From positions 1 through 6,074 of the forward strand of contig JAFSLR010000212.1 in assembly GCA_017448375.1 (NCBI GenBank): a stretch of DNA of 6,074 nucleotides, read 5' to 3'. Both the position numbers and the translations under genes were made by a program. Of this stretch, positions 1-5,599 are shown piece after piece. This DNA comes from Synergistaceae bacterium (GTDB taxonomy: Bacteria; Synergistota; Synergistia; Synergistales; Aminobacteriaceae). The notes beneath the pieces are model-generated. The model saw nothing but the letters and a program-made list of their open reading frames with translations. It was not told the DNA's origin and did not search any database. Position 1 is the first letter of the stretch; each line of letters starts with the position of its first letter.

Positions 1-2
1 TG

Positions 3-545
3 ATAGCCAGAAAGCAGAGCGTTGCAGAAAAATTATTGCGCAGTATTCAGGGGCTTGATGACGTATCAATCATTAGTGCATGTAAACTTGCCTCATTTGA
101 TGTGTGGTACAGAAACCCTTTAGATGCAATGTTAAGCGCAGGTTATGAATATATTAATCCGGACAGAGAGACTATAGAGAATATATATGATATGATTATG
201 CGTACCCAATCATTCATAAATAAGTACGGCCCTGTTGTTGTAAATGGGTTTACATTTGAAAACTCAGGCTACACCGAAGTTGTTAGCTCTGGCGACGGCG
301 ATTTTTTAACGCGCGACACGTTATGGGATATGAAAGTACTGCGTTCAAAGCTCACAAGCAAACATACTCTTCAACTCTTAATGTACTGGATAATGGGCAA
401 ACATTCAGGGCAAAAAATTTTTAAGAGTATTAACAAGCTGGGTGTGTTCAATCCTAGAATGAATATAGTGTACTTGCTGGAGACAAAGAATATTTTGCAA
501 AGCATAATACGTGAAGTTGAGAACAAAGTAATATGCTACCAGTAA
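3..545 (+). CDS. PD-(D/E)XK superfamily nuclease, RecB-like motifs (5' end outside window)
   Basis: The frame is open from the first bases of the window, so the N-terminus is missing; the TTG at 36 is only an internal leucine codon. The visible 180 residues carry the ordered motifs of RecB-type PD-(D/E)XK nucleases: a GxxD (GDGD, codons 291-302), then a hydrophobic strand ending in D-M-K (327-335, the D-x-K of the active site), then Q-L-L-M-Y (372-386), matching the QxxxY motif. In this superfamily the acidic residues and lysine hold a metal ion for DNA cleavage. The substrate cannot be told; phage recombination nucleases and defence nucleases share the fold. The gene is AT-rich, with many ATA isoleucine codons, unlike the ligase operon on the right. 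It converges with the Abi gene. Superfamily call is fairly firm; role is open. Confidence 0.72.
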   Translation: MARKQSVAEKLLRSIQGLDDVSIISACKLASFDVWYRNPLDAMLSAGYEYINPDRETIENIYDMIMRTQSFINKYGPVVVNGFTFENSGYTEVVSSGDGDFLTRDTLWDMKVLRSKLTSKHTLQLLMYWIMGKHSGQKIFKSINKLGVFNPRMNIVYLLETKNILQSIIREVENKVICYQ

Positions 546-631
546 TACAAGAAAACCCGCCTGATTCTCTCAAGCGAGCTATTAGTCTTCATATTCTGGT
601 GGAGCTGAGGTACTCCGAAGAAAATACATAA
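533..631 (+). CDS. possible small protein overlapping the nuclease 3' end
   Basis: An ATG frame of 32 codons begins 13 bases before the end of the nuclease gene and reads MLPVIQENPPDSLKRAISLH and on to a TAA. Stop-start overlap of this kind is common in operons, and the product would be a short amphipathic peptide. Against it, there is no clear Shine-Dalgarno sequence ahead of the ATG and I recognise no family. It could equally be chance or the end of a decayed gene. Confidence 0.2.
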   Translation: MLPVIQENPPDSLKRAISLHILVELRYSEENT

Positions 632-695
632 ACTCTTGCTATATTGGCTATCTGTGTGATTACTCCGGCTTTTATTTGTACGGTTTCTTGTACGG
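632..695. other. short intergenic gap between convergent genes
   Basis: This stretch separates the 3' ends of the rightward nuclease and the leftward Abi gene. I see no convincing GC-rich hairpin with a T-run for either direction, so no intrinsic terminator is called. Its right end contains the tandem repeat listed separately. Confidence 0.5.
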
Positions 696-696
696 T
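676..696. repeat. two tandem copies of TTGTACGGT, 12-base period
   Basis: TTGTACGGT occurs at 676-684 and again at 688-696, three bases apart, so copies are spaced by just over one helical turn. The second copy touches the stop codon of the Abi gene. Such a pair could bind a protein or mark an old recombination junction, but two short copies could also be chance. Confidence 0.5.
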
Positions 697-1526
697 CAGT
701 GATTATTCTTCATGCTACTTTCCTTGAATGACTTTAACAGTGCATTGGATAAAAGTAGCGTCTGCTCGCTGAGAAGATACTGTTGACCTCCTTCATCAAG
801 AAAAGCGTGCATATCTTCTGAAATCCAGCGTATTGCTCGCATTATCCGTTCATATTTCGACAAAATTTCTGATAATCCCATATGACAGTTCGTGATGCCG
901 TCAAAATTCCATATAGGTTCATAGTGGAACAACCTGTTTCTAATTTTCTTAATCTCCACCAGCTCGGCACATATGGTTTCCCTTGTCGCACCCTTTGCAT
1001 TAGGGAATATCTTATTCTGTGTAAAGAACCAAAAGTGATAATGAGAACTTTTTAACGGATGCTCTTTCAATATGTCTATCCATGCTCCAAATGATAGCCC
1101 TGAAATAATATCACCCACTCCCATAGCTCTGCCTTTCACATTTTTACTGGCATAGTTACAAGCATCGTTGATTTTAGTAAGTAAGGATTTCTTTTGAGGC
1201 ATCCATAGCAACCAATCTTCGGGGTTGCCAAGTTCTTTATATTTTTTCCTACGCCACCGATAGTGCTCCTTCAAGACCTCATAGACCCTATTCCGTAATG
1301 TAACCTCTAGGTACTGCAATGGGAGGAAAAGCCTTGAGGAAAGCCTTTGCACAAGATCGTATGGTACTAAAGAAGCTTCCTCACTTTTAGTAGCTGTAAA
1401 CAGTAGATACGGATGCAGACGTTCAGGTGATAAAGCTGCGATAATCTCCTTTGGATTGTAGGTTACTTCATCTGGCCGTGATGTGGTCAACTTGTTTTTT
1501 TTCACTCCCCATAATATAATTTTCAC
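696..1526 (-). CDS. abiF: Abi_2 family HEPN protein, AbiF-type abortive infection toxin
   Basis: About 276 residues, the usual size for Abi_2 proteins (AbiD/AbiF group). Typical stretches are the start of the domain (LSPERLHPYLLF, near 32-43), LEVTLRNRV (73-81), SGLSFGAWIDIL (142-153) and the HEPN signature R-N-x3-H in RNRLFHYEP (196-204; R196, N197, H201). HEPN proteins with this Rx4-6H motif are commonly RNases, and Abi_2 proteins arrest phage-infected cells; AbiF has been reported as an RNA-controlled toxin ancestral to Cas13. The choice of AbiF over AbiD rests mainly on the structured RNA upstream. The start is uncertain: the GTG at 1526 has no ribosome binding site and lies in the RNA structure, while GGGGAG at 1510-1505 lies 14 bases before an in-frame TTG at 1490, which may be the true start. 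No signal peptide. Confidence 0.85.
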   Translation of the reverse strand: MKIILWGVKKNKLTTSRPDEVTYNPKEIIAALSPERLHPYLLFTATKSEEASLVPYDLVQRLSSRLFLPLQYLEVTLRNRVYEVLKEHYRWRRKKYKELGNPEDWLLWMPQKKSLLTKINDACNYASKNVKGRAMGVGDIISGLSFGAWIDILKEHPLKSSHYHFWFFTQNKIFPNAKGATRETICAELVEIKKIRNRLFHYEPIWNFDGITNCHMGLSEILSKYERIMRAIRWISEDMHAFLDEGGQQYLLSEQTLLLSNALLKSFKESSMKNNH

Positions 1527-1527
1527 G

Positions 1528-1646
1528 CAGGCTCGGTATCCAGCCCGGGTGCCGCTAGTCCGGCTACCAGTTTCATGGGATGACTAGCGGGGTTACCTTA
1601 AGAACAACGGAGTATGTCGGGAAAATCGCATACTCCTTATTTTGTG
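1528..1646 (-). ncRNA. structured RNA leader, candidate abiF RNA
   Basis: Between a good leftward promoter and the Abi gene the transcript folds strongly. Hairpin 1: GGAGTATG (1636-1629) pairs with CATACTCC (1616-1609), 12-base loop. Hairpin 2: CCGCTAGTC (1590-1582) pairs with GACTAGCGG (1560-1552), 21-base loop. GGTAACC (1597-1591) can close around hairpin 2 by pairing with GGATACC (1541-1535) with one mismatch; alternatively CGGGCTGG (1547-1540) folds back on CCGAGCCTG (1536-1528) with a bulged G and AUA loop. The stems are seen directly. A conserved RNA upstream of abiF genes is known (abiF RNA motif, as I recall); identity with it is inferred from position and structure. The RNA ends are estimates: the 5' end from the promoter, the 3' end from the last stem. 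Confidence 0.65.
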
Positions 1647-1651
1647 TCCCC

Positions 1652-1680
1652 ATTTTAACATAACACTTCACACAGCTCAA
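1652..1680 (-). promoter_or_regulatory. sigma-70-type promoter of the abiF RNA/gene
   Basis: Leftward -35 TTGAGC (1680-1675), a 17-base spacer and -10 TAAAAT (1657-1652). Expected transcription start is near 1645, just before hairpin 1 of the structured RNA. This lets the RNA and toxin be expressed independently of the repressor operon. Confidence 0.7.
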
Positions 1681-1686
1681 TAGTTT

Positions 1687-1702
1687 ATGATATATATATC
1701 AT
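1687..1702. repeat. perfect 16-base AT-rich palindrome ATGATATATATATCAT
   Basis: An exact palindrome lies seven bases upstream of the -35 box of the abiF promoter and just after the stop codon of the exported-protein gene. It might bind a regulator. It is too AT-rich to be a standard terminator, so readthrough from the operon into the abiF unit is possible. Confidence 0.5.
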
Positions 1703-1713
1703 TTCTAAGCGCG

Positions 1714-2769
1714 CTACTTGTCAGCACGACCATTCCGCCACACTACTATTTCACCCTTCAACAGATTCACAAGGAAGCTCATATCTATGTCCTTGAAGTA
1801 GAACATCTGCAGGACTTTCGGATTCCCGTCAGAAGGGTTATATTGCTCGTATTTGCCGAAACGCTTTACCATCAGGTCAGGTTCCCACTTTGTGTCCATG
1901 ATGATATGTTCCATCACAAAACTGCGTTTCCTGTTGACCGCAGGAGGATAGTCAAACAACGCCTTCACGTTCGAGCCTTCATAGAATCGATCGCCTTCGT
2001 AGTAGATTTCCGGCGGAGCTAAACTGTCCTCGACAGTAAACACATCGCCCGTCTGAATCCAGTATTTCTTAGCGATTGCGCGGGTGGCTTTCAGCATTTT
2101 ATTCTGGCAGACCCCTTCCTGATACAGGGTTTTCTCTAAAGGGTCTGCGAGACTTGCTCCGAATGTCTGTGAGCTTTCTTCGCTCTCCTTACGCGCTTTG
2201 CTCAATTCGTCAGCGATTGCTTGCTTTTGATCAGCCGTGAGCTTGTCCAATACGTTCGGGGTCTTTTCGGCTGCCCATATTTCATCGACCTCATCAGGCA
2301 GAAGGAATCCGTTAGATTTCAGTTTTTGCTCTGCGTTTTCGGCAGAAACCAGCGGAGATACAGGTTCAGGCTCAGGCTCAATAGGTACAGGGCGTGAAGG
2401 TGCTTCGCCATCTTGCTTAATGAGTCCTGCCATCATCATGCCCATTAGTGCGACTGCATTGGCATTTTCCTTATCGAGAGCCTTAGTATTTTTTGAGGCT
2501 TTGTCAATGTAATCTACTACAGCAACCGCGCACCGCTTCAGGTCATCCATGCCGGAGATACTGACATTAAGGTTTCCGCGCATATACAGGGCTGAAAGCC
2601 AATCTCCACAGGTCGCCAGCTTGTTTTGGTAGGAGGCTCGCTTCCATTGGGCTATTGTGGCTTCATGAAGCGTACCGCCCTCGTACCATTCCTTTGCGCT
2701 TACGGGAGCAACAATCACCAATAGCGCGATCACAAGCAGTAAGCTATAAACACATTTCCTCAAATTCAC
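1714..2769 (-). CDS. exported protein of unknown function in the repressor operon
   Basis: I start this gene at GTG 2769, 28 bases after the repressor stop, with AGGA (2777-2774) upstream. The frame is open back to 2850, but that would overlap the repressor and bury the signal peptide. From the GTG there is a classic signal peptide: N-L-R-K, a hydrophobic run to about residue 20 and a cleavage site VSA|KE after A25. The mature protein has an N-terminal domain (GGTLHEATIAQW, about 31-42; C54 and C80, perhaps a disulfide), a proline/glutamate-rich linker (about 120-141: PVPIEPEPEPVSP) and a C-terminal domain with many aromatic and acidic residues to 351. No lipobox. The N-terminal pattern recalls periplasmic proteins of the Rap1a/Tai immunity type, but only weakly. 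Expression with a prophage repressor suggests a lysogenic conversion or superinfection exclusion role; this is inference. Confidence 0.75.
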   Translation of the reverse strand: MNLRKCVYSLLLVIALLVIVAPVSAKEWYEGGTLHEATIAQWKRASYQNKLATCGDWLSALYMRGNLNVSISGMDDLKRCAVAVVDYIDKASKNTKALDKENANAVALMGMMMAGLIKQDGEAPSRPVPIEPEPEPVSPLVSAENAEQKLKSNGFLLPDEVDEIWAAEKTPNVLDKLTADQKQAIADELSKARKESEESSQTFGASLADPLEKTLYQEGVCQNKMLKATRAIAKKYWIQTGDVFTVEDSLAPPEIYYEGDRFYEGSNVKALFDYPPAVNRKRSFVMEHIIMDTKWEPDLMVKRFGKYEQYNPSDGNPKVLQMFYFKDIDMSFLVNLLKGEIVVWRNGRADK

Positions 2770-2797
2770 CGCATCCTTTCTGTCGTTATTCTGTAAA

Positions 2798-3202
2798 CTA
2801 CAGCACCGCCACATGCGCAGCGCGTGAAGCCATTTCCCGGAGAAAATCATAGCTGGCTTGTATCGGCGGTAACTCTATCCTTTCTCCATTGCTTAATGTA
2901 TATACAAGCATTCCCTTGTTGATTTGCCCTTGCGTATAAGGTCTATCCTCTCCGTTGGATACAGGCTCATTGGTCGCTGCATTCCCTACGGCGGGTTTAG
3001 GATCATCCGTCTCACCAAGAAGGTAATCTGTTGAAGTGTCTAATGCCTTAGCAAGCCTGACTATATACTTTTGGCTGGGACGCACTCGATTCGTTTCCCA
3101 GCGGGATATGATTGTACTGTCTGTATCGACTTTGTCGCCTAGTTCACTTTGCGATAGCTTTTGCTTCGTTCGTAAATCCCTGATTCTGTCTCCAATGGGC
3201 AT
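2798..3202 (-). CDS. CI-like XRE-family transcriptional repressor
   Basis: A 134-residue protein with an N-terminal XRE/HTH_3 domain (about 3-62). The helix-turn-helix runs from LSQSELGDKV (16-25) through the recognition helix ending ISRWETNR (32-39), followed by the usual P-S-x-K-Y and a final helix, LAKALDTSTDYLLGE. A polar linker (about 64-90) leads to a short tail (VYTLSNGERIELPP and a helix). There is no LexA-like S24 peptidase domain, so release of repression must use another route than self-cleavage. The ATG at 3202 is set by AGGAGGT (3217-3211) eight bases upstream. The gene diverges from the Cro-like gene, the classic phage switch layout, and leads the operon with the exported protein. 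Confidence 0.88.
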   Translation of the reverse strand: MPIGDRIRDLRTKQKLSQSELGDKVDTDSTIISRWETNRVRPSQKYIVRLAKALDTSTDYLLGETDDPKPAVGNAATNEPVSNGEDRPYTQGQINKGMLVYTLSNGERIELPPIQASYDFLREMASRAAHVAVL

Positions 3203-3234
3203 GTATACTCACCTCCTGAAAAGATGTCGAGATA

Positions 3235-3263
3235 ACAATACAGATTTGACTTGATAAAAACAA
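3235..3263 (-). promoter_or_regulatory. leftward promoter for the repressor operon
   Basis: -35 TTGTTT (3263-3258), 17-base spacer, -10 TATTGT (3240-3235), giving a start about 25 bases before the repressor ATG, with room for its AGGAGGT site. Both boxes are weaker than those of the opposing promoter, as is common for lysogenic maintenance promoters. Confidence 0.5.
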
Positions 3264-3285
3264 GGGCTTTAATGATTTGGCGAAA

Positions 3286-3323
3286 ATGCATATATGCCTT
3301 GACACTATTAATGCAAATATGTA
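3286..3323. promoter_or_regulatory. two similar operator candidates for the CI/Cro-like regulators
   Basis: GCATATATGC (3288-3297) is a perfect 10-base palindrome. A related site, GCAAATATGT (3313-3322), matches it at 8 of 10 positions, and both are preceded by AAT. Their centres are 25 bases apart. The first sits just upstream of the rightward -35 box and the second touches its -10 box, so a protein bound there would block early transcription. Assignment to the neighbouring HTH proteins is inferred from position. Confidence 0.5.
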
Positions 3324-3327
3324 TACT
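3299..3327 (+). promoter_or_regulatory. strong rightward early promoter
   Basis: Consensus -35 TTGACA (3299-3304), a 17-base spacer and -10 TATACT (3322-3327). Transcription should start near 3334, which means that the in-frame ATG at 3333 cannot be a normal start codon for the next gene. Confidence 0.85.
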
Positions 3328-3356
3328 ACCTAATGTCCTATGAGGAGGTGATGCTC

Positions 3357-3791
3357 TTGAAAGGATTAAAGGCTATACGACAAAAACTAGCATTGTCGCA
3401 GGCTGATCTAGAAAAGCTGACTGGCATAGATGCCAATACTTTTTCTCGATACGAGAGAGGAGTCGTAAAACCGTCTATAGAGGTTGCACAGAAAATTGCT
3501 GATGCCCTTAATGTAAGTGTAGATGAGTTGCTTAATGGTTCGGCCAAGCAGGAATTTGAAGTAAAAATTGTAATGGGGGTGAAGAATTTGACAGGTTTAG
3601 CAGGAATTGAGGTCATGGACAATACTTTTCTCTACGGAGTTCAGGATGATGAACCGCAGATTCATTTGGCGGGCAAAGTCAGAATTGATACGCCGGAACT
3701 TAGAGCAAAAGCACGAGACTTAATCCTCAAAAAATTTGACGCGGCCTGCAGAATGTTCGACCTCAAGGACAAGATCGAGGCAGAGGTTTAA
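3357..3791 (+). CDS. Cro-like XRE-family regulator, first gene of the early operon
   Basis: I choose TTG 3357 as start because GAGGAGG (3342-3348) ends eight bases before it; the ATG at 3333 lies at the transcription start and the ATG at 3351 is only two bases after the ribosome site. The 144-residue product has an XRE HTH domain (about 1-60): LSQADLEKLTGI (13-24) and recognition helix NTFSRYERG (27-35), then PSIEVAQKIADALNVSVDELL (39-59). The C-terminal half (62-144) is unusually long for a Cro protein, with two beta-like stretches (FEVKIVMGV, QIHLAGKV) and a charged helix ending AAC-R-M-F; I do not recognise it. It probably mediates dimerisation or ligand sensing. Divergent orientation from the CI-like gene supports a switch role. 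Confidence 0.85.
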   Translation: MKGLKAIRQKLALSQADLEKLTGIDANTFSRYERGVVKPSIEVAQKIADALNVSVDELLNGSAKQEFEVKIVMGVKNLTGLAGIEVMDNTFLYGVQDDEPQIHLAGKVRIDTPELRAKARDLILKKFDAACRMFDLKDKIEAEV

Positions 3792-3793
3792 CC

Positions 3794-5125
3794 ATGAATA
3801 AAGTACAGCTCGCTAATCCATACAATCCGGCCAAGAATTACAAAGTTGCCCATTGGTTCGCAACTCCAAAATTCGACGGCGTAAGGGCGGTATTCATTCC
3901 TGACAGAGGATTTTTTACTCGTAATGATAAGCCCGTTTCTGGACTTGATTCTATGGCGAGTGTCCTTCAGGAATTTTGCACGGAACGCGGGCTGTCATTC
4001 GTTGATGGTGAACTGGTACTTGCGGGCGGAAGTTTTCAGGCTAGTCAAAGCGCGATCCTTGCAGCTCAGCACGACGAAAAATCAAATATAGAATTTCACG
4101 TTTTCGCGGTCGGCGGCAGCTTCAAGGATACTCACGAAATGCTGCAGGAACTTCCAGATTTCCCTGACGCTCGGATTTTCAGAGTCCAGTCGGAGACCAT
4201 TCCCAACACTTTCGAGGCCGTCGATGAGGCTTGCAGAAAATTCACTGCGCAGGGCTATGAAGGCGTTGTACTGCGTCATCCTGACATCCCTTACTACGAG
4301 GGCAGAAGTAATCACCTGTTGAAGTACAAATTCTTCAAGGAGGCGGATTTACTGATAGTCGGAATAATTGACGGTGAAGGCAGACTCGCAGGCACGATCG
4401 GCAGTCTTGTCGTTGAAGGCACGATCGGCGGACTGTTGGTCAGGTCTTGCGTAGGCACTGGACTAACTGATGAGGATAGAAAGATTCTCAGTCAGGATTC
4501 TCAGCTCATCGGCAAGGTCTTAACCGTCAAGTATCAGGCAATCACTGACAAGCCGGACAAGGAAGGATTCTACAGCCTCAGATTCCCCGTAGTTATCGGA
4601 GTTAAGGAGGATAGAGATTTTCCGCAGGAGACCGCAACCGTTAGGCAGGCCAAGATTGATTTTCCTGAACACGCAGGCGTTATCTACAAAAGCAACGGGG
4701 TCGTTGAGGCGGGATTTCAGGTTACGTTCACGGATAAGCCTTTAGCGAAATTGTCATACATTCCTGACAAGGCAACTTTGGCAGACTGGAAGTCTAGGCT
4801 CTTCCAGTGCAAAACCATTCAGGAAGGGACTCAGTTGATCGCTGACCTCAGACTCACTATCCCAAAGATTAAGGCTTTTGCACGGTATTTAGGAATCAGG
4901 TTAAGAGGGTGCAGGTATCTCAAGGCGGAGATTGTCAGGTGGGTCATCAATGCGAGTCTAGGGGCAAAACTTAGAGCAGACGCGTTGATGAAGGCGGTTC
5001 ACGAGAAACAGGAGGTGCAGTGTGAAAGATTATTCCACGATTTCAGAGGTAGTAGTTACGCCGTCAAGCGAGGAAGTCAATTTGTTGTTGGAGGAACATT
5101 GGCAGCTTTTGGACTTGTATCATGA
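3794..5125 (+). CDS. phage-type ATP-dependent DNA ligase with C-terminal extension
   Basis: Seals nicks by moving AMP from ATP to a lysine and then to the DNA 5' phosphate. Nucleotidyltransferase motifs are present in order: motif I KFDGVR with nucleophile K26, Ia TRND (42-45), III FVDGEL (69-74), IV EGVVLR (156-161), V LLKYKFF (175-181). An OB-fold follows (about 184-278), with GSLVVEG, VGTGLTDEDR and a motif VI-like RFPVV..KEDRD. The core is the size of minimal viral ligases. Residues from about 280 to 443 are extra; KIKAFARYLGIRLRG..KAEIVRW (about 360-386) looks like a SAP-type DNA-binding helical region. The start ATG is two bases after the Cro-like stop, with GAGG (3783-3786) seven bases upstream. 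The last 34 codons overlap the next gene and look out of frame (see findings). Confidence 0.9.
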   Translation: MNKVQLANPYNPAKNYKVAHWFATPKFDGVRAVFIPDRGFFTRNDKPVSGLDSMASVLQEFCTERGLSFVDGELVLAGGSFQASQSAILAAQHDEKSNIEFHVFAVGGSFKDTHEMLQELPDFPDARIFRVQSETIPNTFEAVDEACRKFTAQGYEGVVLRHPDIPYYEGRSNHLLKYKFFKEADLLIVGIIDGEGRLAGTIGSLVVEGTIGGLLVRSCVGTGLTDEDRKILSQDSQLIGKVLTVKYQAITDKPDKEGFYSLRFPVVIGVKEDRDFPQETATVRQAKIDFPEHAGVIYKSNGVVEAGFQVTFTDKPLAKLSYIPDKATLADWKSRLFQCKTIQEGTQLIADLRLTIPKIKAFARYLGIRLRGCRYLKAEIVRWVINASLGAKLRADALMKAVHEKQEVQCERLFHDFRGSSYAVKRGSQFVVGGTLAAFGLVS

Positions 5126-5213
5126 CAGCGAAGGAGTATTGCTCTTTGTGGTTGGAGACCCGCGACCGCAGGAGATGAAGGTTTTTCTCAAGTCTCAGGA
5201 GGTTGCGTCATGA
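5022..5213 (+). CDS. small DUF1737-like phage protein
   Basis: A 63-residue acidic protein. GTG 5022 is well supported by AGGAGG (5010-5015) six bases upstream, and the stop overlaps the next start as ATGA at 5210. The pattern Y-x-x-I near the N-terminus, S-S-E-E-V-N-L-L-L-E-x-x-W-x-L-L and a final hydrophobic strand (GVLLFVVG) fits the beta-alpha-beta layout of small proteins such as DUF1737, which are common in phages and of unknown role. The match is by pattern only. The first 104 bases lie within the ligase frame. Confidence 0.7.
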   Translation: MKDYSTISEVVVTPSSEEVNLLLEEHWQLLDLYHDSEGVLLFVVGDPRPQEMKVFLKSQEVAS

Positions 5214-5599
5214 ACAAGCCGGAATTGCTTGCGTGTATCAGGGCATTCCGTCAGCAGGTTATCAGTGAGCTTGACAGGTTTGAAGACGCTTTGCTCTCTC
5301 TCGGAGATGCTCAGGAAGTACAACCAGTGCAGGCACATAGCGTACATCAGGACGAATGGATGACTGTTAAGCAGACCTGCGAGTATCTCAAGATTTCCGA
5401 GACCACGTTTTATGAGTACATCAGGCAGGGACTTTTACCGCCGGGCTTTGAGGTCGGGCCGAAGTCTAAACGCTGGAGGATGTCAGATATTGAGGCGTGG
5501 AAGAAGGCTAAACAGATACCAGTCTGTGAAGCTCCGAGAAGAAGGGGCAGACCTTCACGCGTCATGAAGATTGGAGCGTTTGTTCATGCCCAAAGCTAA
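5210..5599 (+). CDS. AlpA/excisionase-like HTH protein with AT-hook
   Basis: 129 residues. An N-terminal helix (about 4-31: LLACIRAFRQQVISELDRFE) may form a coiled coil or dimer contact. A MerR-like winged HTH of the HTH_17/AlpA type follows (50-101): WMTVKQTCEYLKIS, TTFYEYIRQGLLPPG, then a wing with KSKRWRMSDIEAWKKAK. These proteins act as excisionases or as small activators of phage and island genes. After the domain comes RRRGRPSR (110-117), an AT-hook with the GRP core that inserts in the minor groove. Translation is probably coupled: ATG 5210 overlaps the previous stop, with AGGAGG (5197-5202) seven bases upstream. Whether it is a true Xis or a regulator cannot be decided, since no integrase is in view. 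Confidence 0.82.
   Translation: MNKPELLACIRAFRQQVISELDRFEDALLSLGDAQEVQPVQAHSVHQDEWMTVKQTCEYLKISETTFYEYIRQGLLPPGFEVGPKSKRWRMSDIEAWKKAKQIPVCEAPRRRGRPSRVMKIGAFVHAQS

Noticed and set aside
1609..1640. Rightward intrinsic terminator from the 8-bp stem followed by TTATTTT
   Set aside because: No rightward gene precedes it and the T-run is broken; the stem is better explained as hairpin 1 of the leftward RNA.
1687..2022. Rightward open frame of about 110 codons opposite the exported-protein gene
   Set aside because: It is antisense to a better gene, has no ribosome site and no recognisable domain; other antisense frames at 2237-2512, 3338-3622, 4082-4315 and 5822-6028 were dropped for the same reason.
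2770..2850. Longer start for the exported protein at an ATG at 2850
   Set aside because: It would overlap the repressor, add 27 residues before a clear signal peptide, and lacks support compared with the GTG at 2769 with AGGA upstream.
3333..3356. ATG starts at 3333 and 3351 for the Cro-like gene
   Set aside because: The first lies at the expected transcription start; the second is only two bases from the ribosome site. TTG 3357 has the right spacing.
4391..4429. In-frame repeat of GGCACGATCGGC in the ligase OB-fold, 27 bases apart
   Set aside because: It gives GTIGSLVVEGTIGG; the first copy matches the normal ligase pattern and the second is probably a chance or small local duplication without a clear role.
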